NCBI GenBank assembly: GCA_034668825.1
Contig: JAXDOR010000101.1
Span: 1-14,575 of the forward strand
Source of the DNA: CANKHA01 sp034668825
GTDB lineage: Bacteria > Pseudomonadota > Alphaproteobacteria > Rhizobiales > Xanthobacteraceae
Reading direction: 5' to 3'
DNA: 14,575 nt
The position numbers and the translations under genes are program-made. The notes under the pieces are model-generated. The model made no database searches. It was not told the DNA's origin and saw nothing but the letters and a program-made list of their open reading frames with translations. Positions 1 to 6,451 of the stretch are shown here, piece by piece. Positions within the stretch are counted from its first letter, which is position 1; every line of letters begins with the position of its first letter.

Positions 1-484
1 AGGCCGTTGATCCCGCTGGCGTCGCGACGAGAATGCCGTCCGCGACGAGCTCTTGAAGCCGGACCCGCCCGTCGATGGACACCGTCAGCTTCGCTGCCTG
101 ATGGATCTGGCGCAGCATGGAAACTTCGTTGATGGCGCGGGCCGTGTGGGTTTGGCCCTTCACGTCGCGCACCGTCATGAGCAGTGGGTGCACGACGCTG
201 CGCTGCGCCGCCTCGAGCCGCTCCTCGAGGTCGTCGGGATGGAAGTCGTTCATCAGGAACCCGACGGTCCCCTTGTTCATGCCGTAGATCGGCTTCGCCT
301 TGCCGAGGAACCGGTGCAGGGTCTGCAGCATCAGGCCGTCGCCGCCGAGGGCTACGATGACGTCGGCCTTCTCCGGCTTGACGTCGCCGTAGCGGCGGGA
401 GAGACGCTTTGCCGCCGTCCGGGCCTCGGACATGGAGCTAGCGACGAAGGCGATCCGCTCGTAACGGGAATGGGGTCGGCTCAT
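1..484 (-). CDS. nadK: NAD kinase, N-terminal part (runs off the left edge)
   Basis: Cytosolic NAD kinase phosphorylates NAD to NADP using ATP or polyphosphate. I translated the minus strand from ATG 484; the frame stays open for 161 codons to the window edge. The GGDG nucleotide-binding motif is at residues 47-50 (context VALGGDGLMLQTLH). An INEVSMLR segment corresponds to the family NE motif, and DGILVATPAGSTA near the edge is the second diagnostic NadK motif. The C-terminal beta-sandwich part lies outside the window. A moderate ribosome-binding site (AAGG, 8 nt before the ATG) supports the start. The gene is divergent from cutA with about 60 bp between the starts, so the two probably share a compact promoter region. 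The family call is firm; the gene is incomplete only because the window ends. Confidence 0.93.
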   Translation of the reverse strand, partial: MSRPHSRYERIAFVASSMSEARTAAKRLSRRYGDVKPEKADVIVALGGDGLMLQTLHRFLGKAKPIYGMNKGTVGFLMNDFHPDDLEERLEAAQRSVVHPLLMTVRDVKGQTHTARAINEVSMLRQIHQAAKLTVSIDGRVRLQELVADGILVATPAGSTA

Positions 485-546
485 GCTCGAACCTTGGTGA
501 GGCGAACGTTAGAGGTGACGCCCGTAAGATTAAATAGGTGACCGAC

Positions 547-867
547 ATGGAGCGCGCAGTTTTCGTCTATACGACTTATCCCTCGATTGTCGAGGCGGAG
601 CGAGCGGGCAGGGCTCTGGTTGAGCAAAGACTCGCCGCCTGCGTCAACATCCTGCCTGGCATGGTGTCGCTTTATCGTTGGGAAGGCGCCATCGAGCGCG
701 GTGAGGAAGTGGTCATGATAATCAAGACGCGCGGCTCGCTCGCCGAGGATGTCCGCGCTGCGGTTAAGGCGGCTCATTCCTACACCACGCCGGCTATCCT
801 GGTGTTGCCGCTCGAGAGCGTCGACCAGACGTATCTGGCGTGGCTGCTGGCAGAGACGGAGCAATAG
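547..867 (+). CDS. cutA: CutA1-family divalent cation tolerance protein
   Basis: This is a small cytosolic CutA1 trimer-type protein, linked by family knowledge to divalent metal tolerance; its molecular role is still unclear. The 106 residues cover the whole family length. Visible hallmarks are VYTTYPS at the N-terminus, AACVNILPG, the YRWEG strand, EEVVMIIKTR, and a C-terminal segment ending YLAWLLAETEQ. The usual HPYE-x-P motif is HSYTTP here, so the acidic residue after Tyr is absent. I chose ATG 547 because AGGTGA sits 5 nt upstream. A GTG at 538 would add three residues (MTD) but has no visible ribosome-binding site. The gene is divergent from nadK and convergent with the hydroxy-acid oxidase, with 49 bp between the stops. 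Confidence 0.9.
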   Translation: MERAVFVYTTYPSIVEAERAGRALVEQRLAACVNILPGMVSLYRWEGAIERGEEVVMIIKTRGSLAEDVRAAVKAAHSYTTPAILVLPLESVDQTYLAWLLAETEQ

Positions 868-916
868 CCGCCGTAGTTTCTCGTGCGGCCGGGACAGCGC
901 CGGGCGACGACCCAAG

Positions 917-1975
917 TTAAAATATCGGTGAAAGATAATCGCGTGTGATGGCGCGCAGGTCTTGCGTGCCGGCGAGCTTCATCACCAAGGCGAAGTCGTC
1001 GCGCAGATATTCGAGCACGCTCTGCACGCCCATCCAGCCGCCGAGCGCCAAGCCATAGAGAACCGGCCGTCCGACGGCGACGACATTGGCGCCGAGCGCC
1101 AGCGCCCGGAAAACATCGGCGCCACGGCGAACGCCACCATCGAGGATAATCGGCACGCGTCCGTCCACCGCCTCGGCGATCCTCGGCAGCACCGCGATGG
1201 ATGCGGGCGCACCGATCAGCGCGCGTCCGCCATGGTTGGACACATAAATGCCGGCAGCTCCACGTTCGATCGCTGTCTTGGCATTGGGCGGCGAGAGAAT
1301 GCCCTTGATGATGACGGGAAGGCCGCAGGCTTTGTCGATGAAGTCGACATCCTCCCAGGTCAGCGCCTTTTTCACATTGCCCATATCGGCGAGCGCCTCG
1401 GCTCCGCCGCGCGGCACATTGCCTTTGCCCAATTGGACCATGGGCGTCTTGAACTTATTGCGCAGATTGGTTTCGCGCGGCGACGCCCAAACCGTATCCG
1501 CGGTGAGCACGATCGCGGTGTAACCGGCAGCTTTGGCACGCTGCAGCAGTTCGCGGGCAAAGCCGAGGTCGCTGGGAAAATACAGTTGAAACCATTTCGC
1601 GCCCGGTTTGGCGGCGGCGATCTGCTCCATACTGAGATTGGCAGGCGTCGCGGCCACCATCAGCGCGTCCGCCGCTTCCGCGCCCTTTGCGGTGCCTTCT
1701 TCCTTGGACACGTGCGCCAAACCGTGGCTGCCCATCGGTGCCACGATAATCGGCATCGAGAGGGTCGTGCCGAGTACGCTGACCGTCAGGTCCGGATCGC
1801 TGACACCGGAGAGATATCGCGGCTCGATGGGAATGCGTTGGAAGGCGGCGAGATTCTCGCGCAGCGTCCATTCATCGCCGCTGCCGCTTGCGATGTAGCC
1901 GAAGCCGCCGGCCGGAATGACTTGCTTTGCCTCGGCTTCCAGATCGCCAAGGTTGATGATGGAAATTTTTTGCAC
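917..1975 (-). CDS. FMN-dependent alpha-hydroxy-acid oxidase/dehydrogenase, lactate oxidase-like
   Basis: The 352-residue TIM-barrel flavoprotein probably oxidises a short 2-hydroxy acid such as L-lactate to the 2-oxo acid. It is collinear with bacterial L-lactate oxidase over its whole length: GGFGYIASGSGDEWT, KWFQLYF, LTADT, an Arg eight residues after that Asp's LTA (SPRETN), VIIKGI, the active-site SNHGGR (His248, Arg251) and LDGGVRRG with GRPVLYGLALGG for FMN phosphate. Two positions are unusual: Gly82 where lactate oxidase has Ala95, and Ala after the active-site Arg where Gln is common. No transmembrane anchor or cytochrome domain is seen. I chose GTG 1975 because AAGGGGGG lies 6 nt upstream; a TTG start at 2050 would add 25 Pro/Ser-rich residues with no ribosome-binding site. 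Lactate 2-monooxygenase or another 2-hydroxy-acid enzyme is possible. Confidence 0.87.
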   Translation of the reverse strand: MQKISIINLGDLEAEAKQVIPAGGFGYIASGSGDEWTLRENLAAFQRIPIEPRYLSGVSDPDLTVSVLGTTLSMPIIVAPMGSHGLAHVSKEEGTAKGAEAADALMVAATPANLSMEQIAAAKPGAKWFQLYFPSDLGFARELLQRAKAAGYTAIVLTADTVWASPRETNLRNKFKTPMVQLGKGNVPRGGAEALADMGNVKKALTWEDVDFIDKACGLPVIIKGILSPPNAKTAIERGAAGIYVSNHGGRALIGAPASIAVLPRIAEAVDGRVPIILDGGVRRGADVFRALALGANVVAVGRPVLYGLALGGWMGVQSVLEYLRDDFALVMKLAGTQDLRAITRDYLSPIF

Positions 1976-1981
1976 CGCCGT

Positions 1982-1989
1982 CCCCCCTT
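1982..1989 (-). promoter_or_regulatory. Ribosome-binding site that decides the GTG start of the hydroxy-acid oxidase
   Basis: On the minus strand AAGGGGGG lies 6 nt before GTG 1975. Homology to lactate oxidase also begins right after this GTG (QKISIINLGDLE). The alternative TTG at 2050 lacks a comparable site. Confidence 0.6.
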
Positions 1990-2038
1990 GATACGGCGCG
2001 GGGGAATTCGGCTTGCTGGCGGCTGTCGTAGGAACTCG

Positions 2039-2082
2039 GGGCATGTTCAACTTGGATCATGCCCGCCTTGCTGCGGGGATGA
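2039..2082. repeat. Overlapping imperfect palindromes, possibly a degenerate dispersed (REP-like) element
   Basis: Two alternative inverted repeats share an arm. GGGCATG (2039-2045) pairs with CATGCCC (2058-2064) across 12 nt. TCATGCCCGC (2057-2066) pairs with GCGGGGATGA (2073-2082) across 6 nt, with one G-G mismatch. The TCATGCCCGC...GGGGATGA pattern resembles palindromes I recall as scattered between genes in Rhizobiales genomes. Only one copy is visible here, so the repeat nature is inferred. It could instead be an operator or an RNA hairpin in the leader of the hydroxy-acid oxidase. Confidence 0.35.
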
Positions 2083-2279
2083 CAAGTAGCCCGCGAGCCA
2101 GACATGAACGCCAGCTAACGGCGCTCCTTATTTCCAGTTCATCTAGCTGAACGGCCGGTATCGCAGCGCTTCAGAGTGGGTTCAGCGCGCTTGCTGCATA
2201 GTCGCGCCAACGATCGGCATTGGGTCGGTCGATTGAATCACCGGTTCGCCTAGAACCGACATTCGCGAAAGGATACGCC

Positions 2280-2639
2280 ATGTTGAAGACACTCACAGCC
2301 GCGCTGCTCGCGGCCACAATGATCACCGCGCCGGTATTCGCCGCCGGCACCACTGCAACTCCTGCTGCGGTGACCTCTCCGGCCAAGGCTGGCATCGATG
2401 CCAAGGCCAGCGCCACCACAACTGCGCCGGCCGTTGCGACGCAGCCCGCCAAGGCCGACGTCAAAAAGGCGACGGTCAAGAAAGGCAAGTCGCTCAAAAA
2501 GGCCCATCGTCATATTGCAAAGCATGTGAAGAATGTGCGCCATGTGCGGACGACGAAGTCCAGCAAGCATGCCAAGATCTCGCACAGGATCTCGGCTAAG
2601 CATATGCTCGCGCCGACGGCGAAGAAGGTTCGTTCCTAA
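2280..2639 (+). CDS. Small secreted Lys/His/Ala-rich protein of unknown function
   Basis: I recognise no named family. The 119-residue protein begins with a clear signal peptide (MLKTLTAALLAATMITAPVFA, cleavage after the AxA-type VFA at about residue 21). A low-complexity Ala/Thr/Pro/Lys stretch follows to about residue 60, then a strongly basic tail rich in Lys, His and Arg (KKGKSLKKAHRHIAKHVK and several similar blocks). The mature protein should therefore be a disordered, highly basic periplasmic or surface polypeptide, which could bind metals, nucleic acid or anionic polymers; that is inference. I chose ATG 2280 because GAAAGGA precedes it and the signal peptide starts there; an upstream in-frame extension to 2220 has no such support. 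A strong terminator follows, so it is probably transcribed alone. Confidence 0.75.
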   Translation: MLKTLTAALLAATMITAPVFAAGTTATPAAVTSPAKAGIDAKASATTTAPAVATQPAKADVKKATVKKGKSLKKAHRHIAKHVKNVRHVRTTKSSKHAKISHRISAKHMLAPTAKKVRS

Positions 2640-2702
2640 TTCGACGATCTGACGACTCGGGCTTATCAGCCGATGTCGGCTTGATCGCGAAGTCCGAGAC
2701 TG

Positions 2703-2733
2703 GAGGCCGGCCGCAAGGCCGGCCTCTTTCTTT
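2703..2733 (+). terminator. Rho-independent terminator of the small secreted protein gene
   Basis: A perfect 10-bp stem, GAGGCCGGCC (2703-2712) and GGCCGGCCTC (2717-2726), closes a GCAA tetraloop and is followed by TTTCTTT. The T-run is on the plus strand, so it serves the gene ending at 2639. It also lies just beyond the stop of btuB, but there is no T-run on that strand. Confidence 0.85.
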
Positions 2734-2739
2734 GCTCCG

Positions 2740-4704
2740 TCACGAGCCGGTGCGCAGCTTCAGCCCGACAAAGGCGGCAAATCCCGGCGCGCGGTAGGAG
2801 AAAACTTCCTCGTAGCGGGCGTTGAACACATTCTCCGCCCGCACATAGGCGGTGAGCTGTGGCGTCAGGTCATAAGAGAGCGAGGCACGGATGGTTGCCC
2901 AGGCGGGCAGATCAACCAGCAAAGTATCGGTTGGGGTGAAGAAGAAATCCTTGGTGACGCTCTTGAAGGTCGCGCCCATCGTCGCGCGGGCGCGGCGATC
3001 GGCAAAGAGCGCAGTAGCCTCCAACGAGCCGGAATGCGGCGGACGCCGCGGCTCGACCATCCCCGCACTGGTGAACGCTTCCGTATAGGAGTAAGCGCCT
3101 TGCAGCGTCAGCCAGTCGGAGATTTCGAACAGAGTCGATCCCTCCACGCCGCGCCGCCACGCCGCGCCGATGCCGTTGCGGTAGATCAGCCCGCCCAGCG
3201 CCGGATCGAAGTTCAGCTCGATCTTGTTGGTGAAGTCGCTGGCGAAATAGGTCACATCCGTGACAAGGCGTCCGTCGAGCAACGTCTGCTCGACTCCGGC
3301 ATCCCAACCAACCGATTGCTCCGGCTGTAACGCCGGGTTTGGCAGATTGAACGTCGAACCGAACAACGCGAAGACGTCGGGATCGGTAACGCCCTTGCCG
3401 ACGCTCGAATGCAGCCGTGTCTGTGTTGACGGGAACCGCTGCGAAGCGGCGAAGCGCCAAGTGTCGACATTGGCAAAACCGCTGTTGCGGTCGTGCCGCA
3501 AGTTACTCGACAACGTCGTGAAGGTCGGCAGATCGAGCACGTATTCGCCGGCAAGACCAGTGCGCTGCTTGTCGTAAGTGGTTGTCGCATTCAGTTGCTG
3601 ATAGCTCTCGCGCCGGTTGTCGACAAAGCCGGTCAGGCTGTGGCGCTCGCCGCCGAAAAGATTGGTATCGAATAGGAAGGTGGATTTGTAGTCGATCGTC
3701 TGCCGCACGCCGTCGGCGCCGAAGCTCGGAGCCGAAGCGGCGCCAAAGCCACGAGTCTGCTCGCGCAATATTTTGTAGTTGGCCGACTGGATCCAGTGGC
3801 CATCAAGCAGGGTGAGCGTCGGGCCGACTCGGCCAGCGGAGCTTTTATAGGTGTTGTATCCCGGACCATCGACAATGAAACCGAAGGTCGGCGATCCGAA
3901 AGTGAAATTCTGCGGATCATTGTCGGTGCTGCGGTCAATGTAACGAAAGACGCCCTCGACGTTGAAGTTGGGCGTGAAATCGATCCCGCCCTTGGCTGAG
4001 ACGACGCCGGCGCGGCTGCCGTCGTTCTCGGAACCGAACCGGGAGATGTTGTATCCGCCGGTGGAATAGTTGGTCGCCATCACTGACCCGTAGACCGGTC
4101 CGCCCGCACCGCGAAGATTGACCATACCGGTGGCGGTACGCTGTGTGCCGCCTTCGATCTTTGCGTCAATCGCTGGGTGCGCCAGGCCTTTGCCCGAGCG
4201 GGTCACGATCGAGATCACGCCGGCATGGGCGTTAGCTCCATAGATGCCCGCCTGTGGTCCGCGGATCACTTCAACGCGTTCGATGTCGTCTGTCGGGAGA
4301 TCGGCGAAATCGAAACCCGGAAAGCCGAGCTGATTGATCTCGATGCCGTCGAGGATCACCATGAGCTGACGGCTCTCGGCGCCGCGGATGCGCACGGAGG
4401 TGAGTGCGCCGCGGCCGCCGGACTGATCCACCTCGACGCCAGGTACGCTGCGCAAGGCGTCGCCGACCGTGGGGACGTTTTTTTGGCGCAGCTCTTCGCC
4501 GGAAATCACCGTGACGCTCGCTCCGACGCGCGAAGCTTCAAGCGGCACCTGATTGGCGGAGATGACGATCTGTGGAATTTCCCTGGTTTGGGCGCGCGCA
4601 GGGTCGGCGTTAATGGCGGCCAATATCAAACCAATTATCGGCGCGGCATTTTGGGCCGCCCGCTTGGATCGAGTAAGTGAAGAAAGAAATTGGTAGTTAG
4701 TCAT
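2740..4704 (-). CDS. btuB: TonB-dependent outer-membrane receptor for cobalamin (BtuB-type)
   Basis: The 654-residue outer-membrane beta-barrel receptor probably imports vitamin B12 or related corrinoids with TonB-ExbBD energy. It has a basic N-terminus and a signal peptide ending near ADPARAQ (about residue 39), a TonB box PQIVISA (about 44-50), a plug domain from about 52 to 170 (VGDALRSVPGVEV, SVRIRGAESRQLMVILDG, IERVEVIRGPQAGIYGANAHAG), and then a barrel ending NARYEEVFSYRAPGFAAFVGLKL. The plug is closely BtuB-like. ATG 4704 is preceded by GGAGG 7 nt upstream; the open frame continues upstream only because it reads through the riboswitch. The cobalamin riboswitch in its leader supports the substrate. 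No transporter (btuCDF) or synthesis genes lie in the window. The last residue is Ser rather than the usual terminal aromatic residue. Confidence 0.92.
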   Translation of the reverse strand: MTNYQFLSSLTRSKRAAQNAAPIIGLILAAINADPARAQTREIPQIVISANQVPLEASRVGASVTVISGEELRQKNVPTVGDALRSVPGVEVDQSGGRGALTSVRIRGAESRQLMVILDGIEINQLGFPGFDFADLPTDDIERVEVIRGPQAGIYGANAHAGVISIVTRSGKGLAHPAIDAKIEGGTQRTATGMVNLRGAGGPVYGSVMATNYSTGGYNISRFGSENDGSRAGVVSAKGGIDFTPNFNVEGVFRYIDRSTDNDPQNFTFGSPTFGFIVDGPGYNTYKSSAGRVGPTLTLLDGHWIQSANYKILREQTRGFGAASAPSFGADGVRQTIDYKSTFLFDTNLFGGERHSLTGFVDNRRESYQQLNATTTYDKQRTGLAGEYVLDLPTFTTLSSNLRHDRNSGFANVDTWRFAASQRFPSTQTRLHSSVGKGVTDPDVFALFGSTFNLPNPALQPEQSVGWDAGVEQTLLDGRLVTDVTYFASDFTNKIELNFDPALGGLIYRNGIGAAWRRGVEGSTLFEISDWLTLQGAYSYTEAFTSAGMVEPRRPPHSGSLEATALFADRRARATMGATFKSVTKDFFFTPTDTLLVDLPAWATIRASLSYDLTPQLTAYVRAENVFNARYEEVFSYRAPGFAAFVGLKLRTGS

Positions 4705-4885
4705 GACATGCCTCCGCGGCGTTCGATGGAACGGATCGCGAAGGCGCGGGCCAAAAGGCGCGCACTGATCCACAGCATTGGGTAGAGGGAACAGGCCATC
4801 AGCCGATCCTCCGCGACGGTTTACACACGTCATCGCTGCGGAAGACCCGCCCCGAGCGCACGCCCCGCGCGCCGGAAGGATGACT
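4705..4885 (-). other. Leader between the cobalamin riboswitch and btuB
   Basis: About 180 nt separate the aptamer from the btuB start. I see no hairpin followed by a T-run, so a transcription-terminating expression platform is not evident; sequestration of the GGAGG site is more likely. A short in-frame ATG (MTCV...) occurs here but has no good ribosome-binding site and would precede the signal peptide by about 47 residues. Confidence 0.5.
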
Positions 4886-5064
4886 GTGTAGGCAGGTCTC
4901 CTGGCTCGCGGGTCGCCGCCCTTACTCCGCCTTCCCGGGATTTCTCCCAGTGGCATCTGAAGCAGGGCTCGCCGCTGACAGTTGCGGGGGCAGCTCCGGA
5001 TTAAGCCCACACCGCGGGCCGCACCGAATTCCCTATTAGCCGGCCGAAACCGGCACCTACACAA
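4886..5064 (-). promoter_or_regulatory. Cobalamin (B12) riboswitch
   Basis: Read on the minus strand, the segment carries the class hallmarks in order: TAGGTGCC at the 5' end, the B12-box core AGCTGCCCCCGCAACTG, then GCCACTGGG, GGGAAGGC and the closing GAGCCAGGAGACCTGCC. Binding of adenosylcobalamin normally represses the downstream gene, which here is btuB. Boundaries are approximate, set by the outer complementary ends (TGTGTAGG and CCTACACA). Confidence 0.95.
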
Positions 5065-5072
5065 GCGCGCTC

Positions 5073-5101
5073 AGTGAAAAGGTATGTAGGTTGATTGTCA
5101 A
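5073..5101 (-). promoter_or_regulatory. Probable promoter of the riboswitch-btuB transcript
   Basis: On the minus strand a perfect TTGACA (5101-5096) lies just upstream of the aptamer, and a weak TTTTCA/TTCACT-like -10 follows at about 16-17 bp. Transcription would begin at about the first base of the riboswitch. The -35 box overlaps the small dyad GTTGA-TTG-TCAAC (5090-5102), which could be an operator. The -10 element is poor. Confidence 0.45.
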
Positions 5102-5196
5102 CGGTTCGGCGGGCCGGCTGCAAAATATTAGGCGGGTACCCTTCCGATACGGGCTGCGATAAAAGCGGCGAAGCGATTCGAGGAAGGGGCAGCATC

Positions 5197-5766
5197 ATGA
5201 TTTCCATTCGCGCACTTATCTTTGCGGCATTGCTGGCGTTCATGGCTGCGCCACTACACGCCGCCGACGAGATTCTCGACGCCATCGACCAAGGGCGCAA
5301 AGCCTATCAATCGGGCAATATGGGCGAGGCGAAGCAGTCGCTCGATCTCGCGTCTCAACTGATCGGACAGAAGAACGCGGAGGCCTTCGTCGCCATATTG
5401 CCCGCACCGTTGTCCGGTTGGACCGCGGAAGCGGCGGAGACCAGTGCGGTAGGCGCGTCCGCGTTCGGCGCTTCCTCCGCGAGCCGGCGCTACACCAACA
5501 ATAAAGGGCAGGATGTCGAGGTGCAGGTCACCGGCGATTCCATGGTGATCGCATCGATGGCGAGCTTTCTTGCCAATCCGCAGATTGCCGGCGCCATGGG
5601 CAAGCTCGTACAGGTCGGCGGTTTGCGCGCGCTCGTCAACGCGAGCGGTGACGTGAATATGGTCGTCGCCAATAAATTCCTGGTGGCGGTGCAGGGCTCG
5701 GCACCGGCGGACGCCAAAATGGCCTACGCGCGCGCTGTCGACGTCGCCAAGCTTTCAAAGATGTGA
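5197..5766 (+). CDS. Secreted protein of unknown function with a TPR-like N-terminal segment
   Basis: The 189-residue protein has a signal peptide (MISIRALIFAALLAFMAAPLHA, cleavage near residue 22). Residues 27-57 (AIDQGRKAYQSGNMGEAKQS and on) look like one tetratricopeptide-type helix pair. A segment of type LPAPLSGWTAEAAE follows, then a Gly/Ala/Ser-rich stretch, then a beta-rich part (SRRYTNNKGQDVEVQVTGDS) and a C-terminal helix. I recall similar periplasmic hypotheticals in Proteobacteria but no named function. ATG 5197 is preceded by AGGAAGGGG, and the signal peptide starts there; an extension to 5095 would hide the signal peptide. The gene is divergent from the B12 riboswitch and convergent with the SPW gene (15 bp gap). 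Shared control with btuB is possible but not shown. Confidence 0.78.
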   Translation: MISIRALIFAALLAFMAAPLHAADEILDAIDQGRKAYQSGNMGEAKQSLDLASQLIGQKNAEAFVAILPAPLSGWTAEAAETSAVGASAFGASSASRRYTNNKGQDVEVQVTGDSMVIASMASFLANPQIAGAMGKLVQVGGLRALVNASGDVNMVVANKFLVAVQGSAPADAKMAYARAVDVAKLSKM

Positions 5767-5781
5767 GTGATGTCTGCTGCG

Positions 5782-6135
5782 TCAGGCCGTCTGCCGCGGC
5801 GGCTGCTGATGGCTGGCCCACAGTTCGATTGTCGCCAGCAGCGCGACAATGATGCCGACGACCAAGTTTATATGCATGGCCTGCGTGCCATCGAAGCCGA
5901 GGACCCAGGGTGAAACCAACACCCACAGTCCAAGGGCCAGATTGAGCCGTTCCTCCCATTCAGCGAAAGCGGCAAGGGCGGCCATCGATGCCAGGAAAAT
6001 CATCGTGCCGCTGATCCACGCGGTGCCACTCATCGCGCCCGCGGCATAGCCGAACAACCACGGCGTAACGAATAGAAACGCGCCGAGCGCGAGATTGATG
6101 ATGTCGAGAATAGCGTCCCGCGTCGATCTTGACAT
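5782..6135 (-). CDS. SPW-repeat integral membrane protein
   Basis: The 117-residue inner-membrane protein has four predicted membrane segments in two similar halves. Each half carries the SPW-type signature: TPWLFGY at residues 24-30 and SPWVLGF at 75-81, each followed by an Asn/Trp-Ile/Leu segment and Gly. This matches the SPW repeat family, whose function is unknown. I chose ATG 6135 because GAGAGGG lies just upstream; an in-frame ATG at 6162 would add nine residues without a better site. The C-terminus is short and cytosolic-looking (ASHQQPPRQTA). It is convergent with the secreted protein gene at its 3' side, and tRNA-Arg lies upstream on the same strand. Confidence 0.85.
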   Translation of the reverse strand: MSRSTRDAILDIINLALGAFLFVTPWLFGYAAGAMSGTAWISGTMIFLASMAALAAFAEWEERLNLALGLWVLVSPWVLGFDGTQAMHINLVVGIIVALLATIELWASHQQPPRQTA

Positions 6136-6243
6136 GGCGACCCTCTCAGTCGCCCCCAGCATAAGCCCGCCGGCTTTCCCGAAATGTTAACGGTCCAGGC
6201 TAAGTGGGGTTCCCGCCATAGACATTAACGGACAGGAGAGGCT

Positions 6244-6320
6244 TGGCCGTCTCGGAGGGATTCGAACCCCCAACCCCCAGATTCGAAGTCTGGTGCTCTA
6301 TCCAGTTGAGCTACGAGACG
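6244..6320 (-). tRNA. tRNA-Arg (anticodon TCG)
   Basis: The minus strand folds into a complete cloverleaf of 77 nt including an encoded CCA. The acceptor stem is CGTCTCG with CGAGACG. The D arm is GCTC...GAGC. The anticodon stem CCAGA/TCTGG encloses the loop CTTCGAA, which gives TCG (reads CGA). The T arm is GGGGG-TTCGAAT-CCCTC, and the discriminator base is G. Confidence 0.96.
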
Positions 6321-6415
6321 GCAATAGAGGGCACAAGACCATGACGGATGCGCTCGGGTAAAGATCAATTTGAAGTGGGCGCTCGCTCTCGTTCCAAGTT
6401 CTTGAAATCCGCCGA

Positions 6416-6444
6416 TTGCTAACGGAAAAAAATCGCCGTATAGC
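6416..6444 (+). promoter_or_regulatory. Promoter of the chr-Rieske-hydrolase operon, predicting a leaderless transcript
   Basis: TTGCTA (6416-6421), a spacer of exactly 17 bp, and TATAGC (6439-6444) form a sigma-70-type promoter. The predicted start of transcription is 6451-6452, that is, at or one base before ATG 6452. There is no ribosome-binding site before that ATG, which fits a leaderless message. Confidence 0.5.
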
Positions 6445-6451
6445 GCCTGCA

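Larger units (their letters stand above)
1976..2279. other. Intergenic region between divergent genes (304 bp)
   Basis: I see no credible gene here. The region must hold the promoters of the minus-strand hydroxy-acid oxidase and of the plus-strand secreted protein at 2280. It contains the imperfect palindrome at 2039-2082 and a short dyad near 2242-2258 (CGGTTC, five bases, GAACCG) just upstream of the plus-strand gene. I could not pick a convincing -35/-10 pair on either strand. Confidence 0.5.

Noticed and set aside
53..541. Plus-strand open frame of 162 residues at the left edge
   Set aside because: It lies opposite nadK, whose GGDG and TPAGSTA motifs are clear on the minus strand; the plus-strand protein is low-complexity and unlike any family I know.
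962..2089. Plus-strand open frame of 375 residues opposite the hydroxy-acid oxidase
   Set aside because: It is His/Arg/Gly-rich antisense reading of a well-conserved flavoenzyme gene; long antisense frames are common in GC-rich DNA.
4705..5064. In-frame extension of btuB upstream by 120 residues
   Set aside because: The extra frame reads through the riboswitch aptamer and would bury the signal peptide; GGAGG before ATG 4704 marks the true start.
6188..6204. TTAACGG...CTAAG as a CtrA-like site between the SPW gene and tRNA-Arg
   Set aside because: The spacing between half-sites is not 7 bp and the second half does not match.
6244..6320. tRNA genes as integration sites for a mobile element
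   Set aside because: No integrase, no repeated tRNA 3' end and no phage-like genes are present near any of the three tRNAs.
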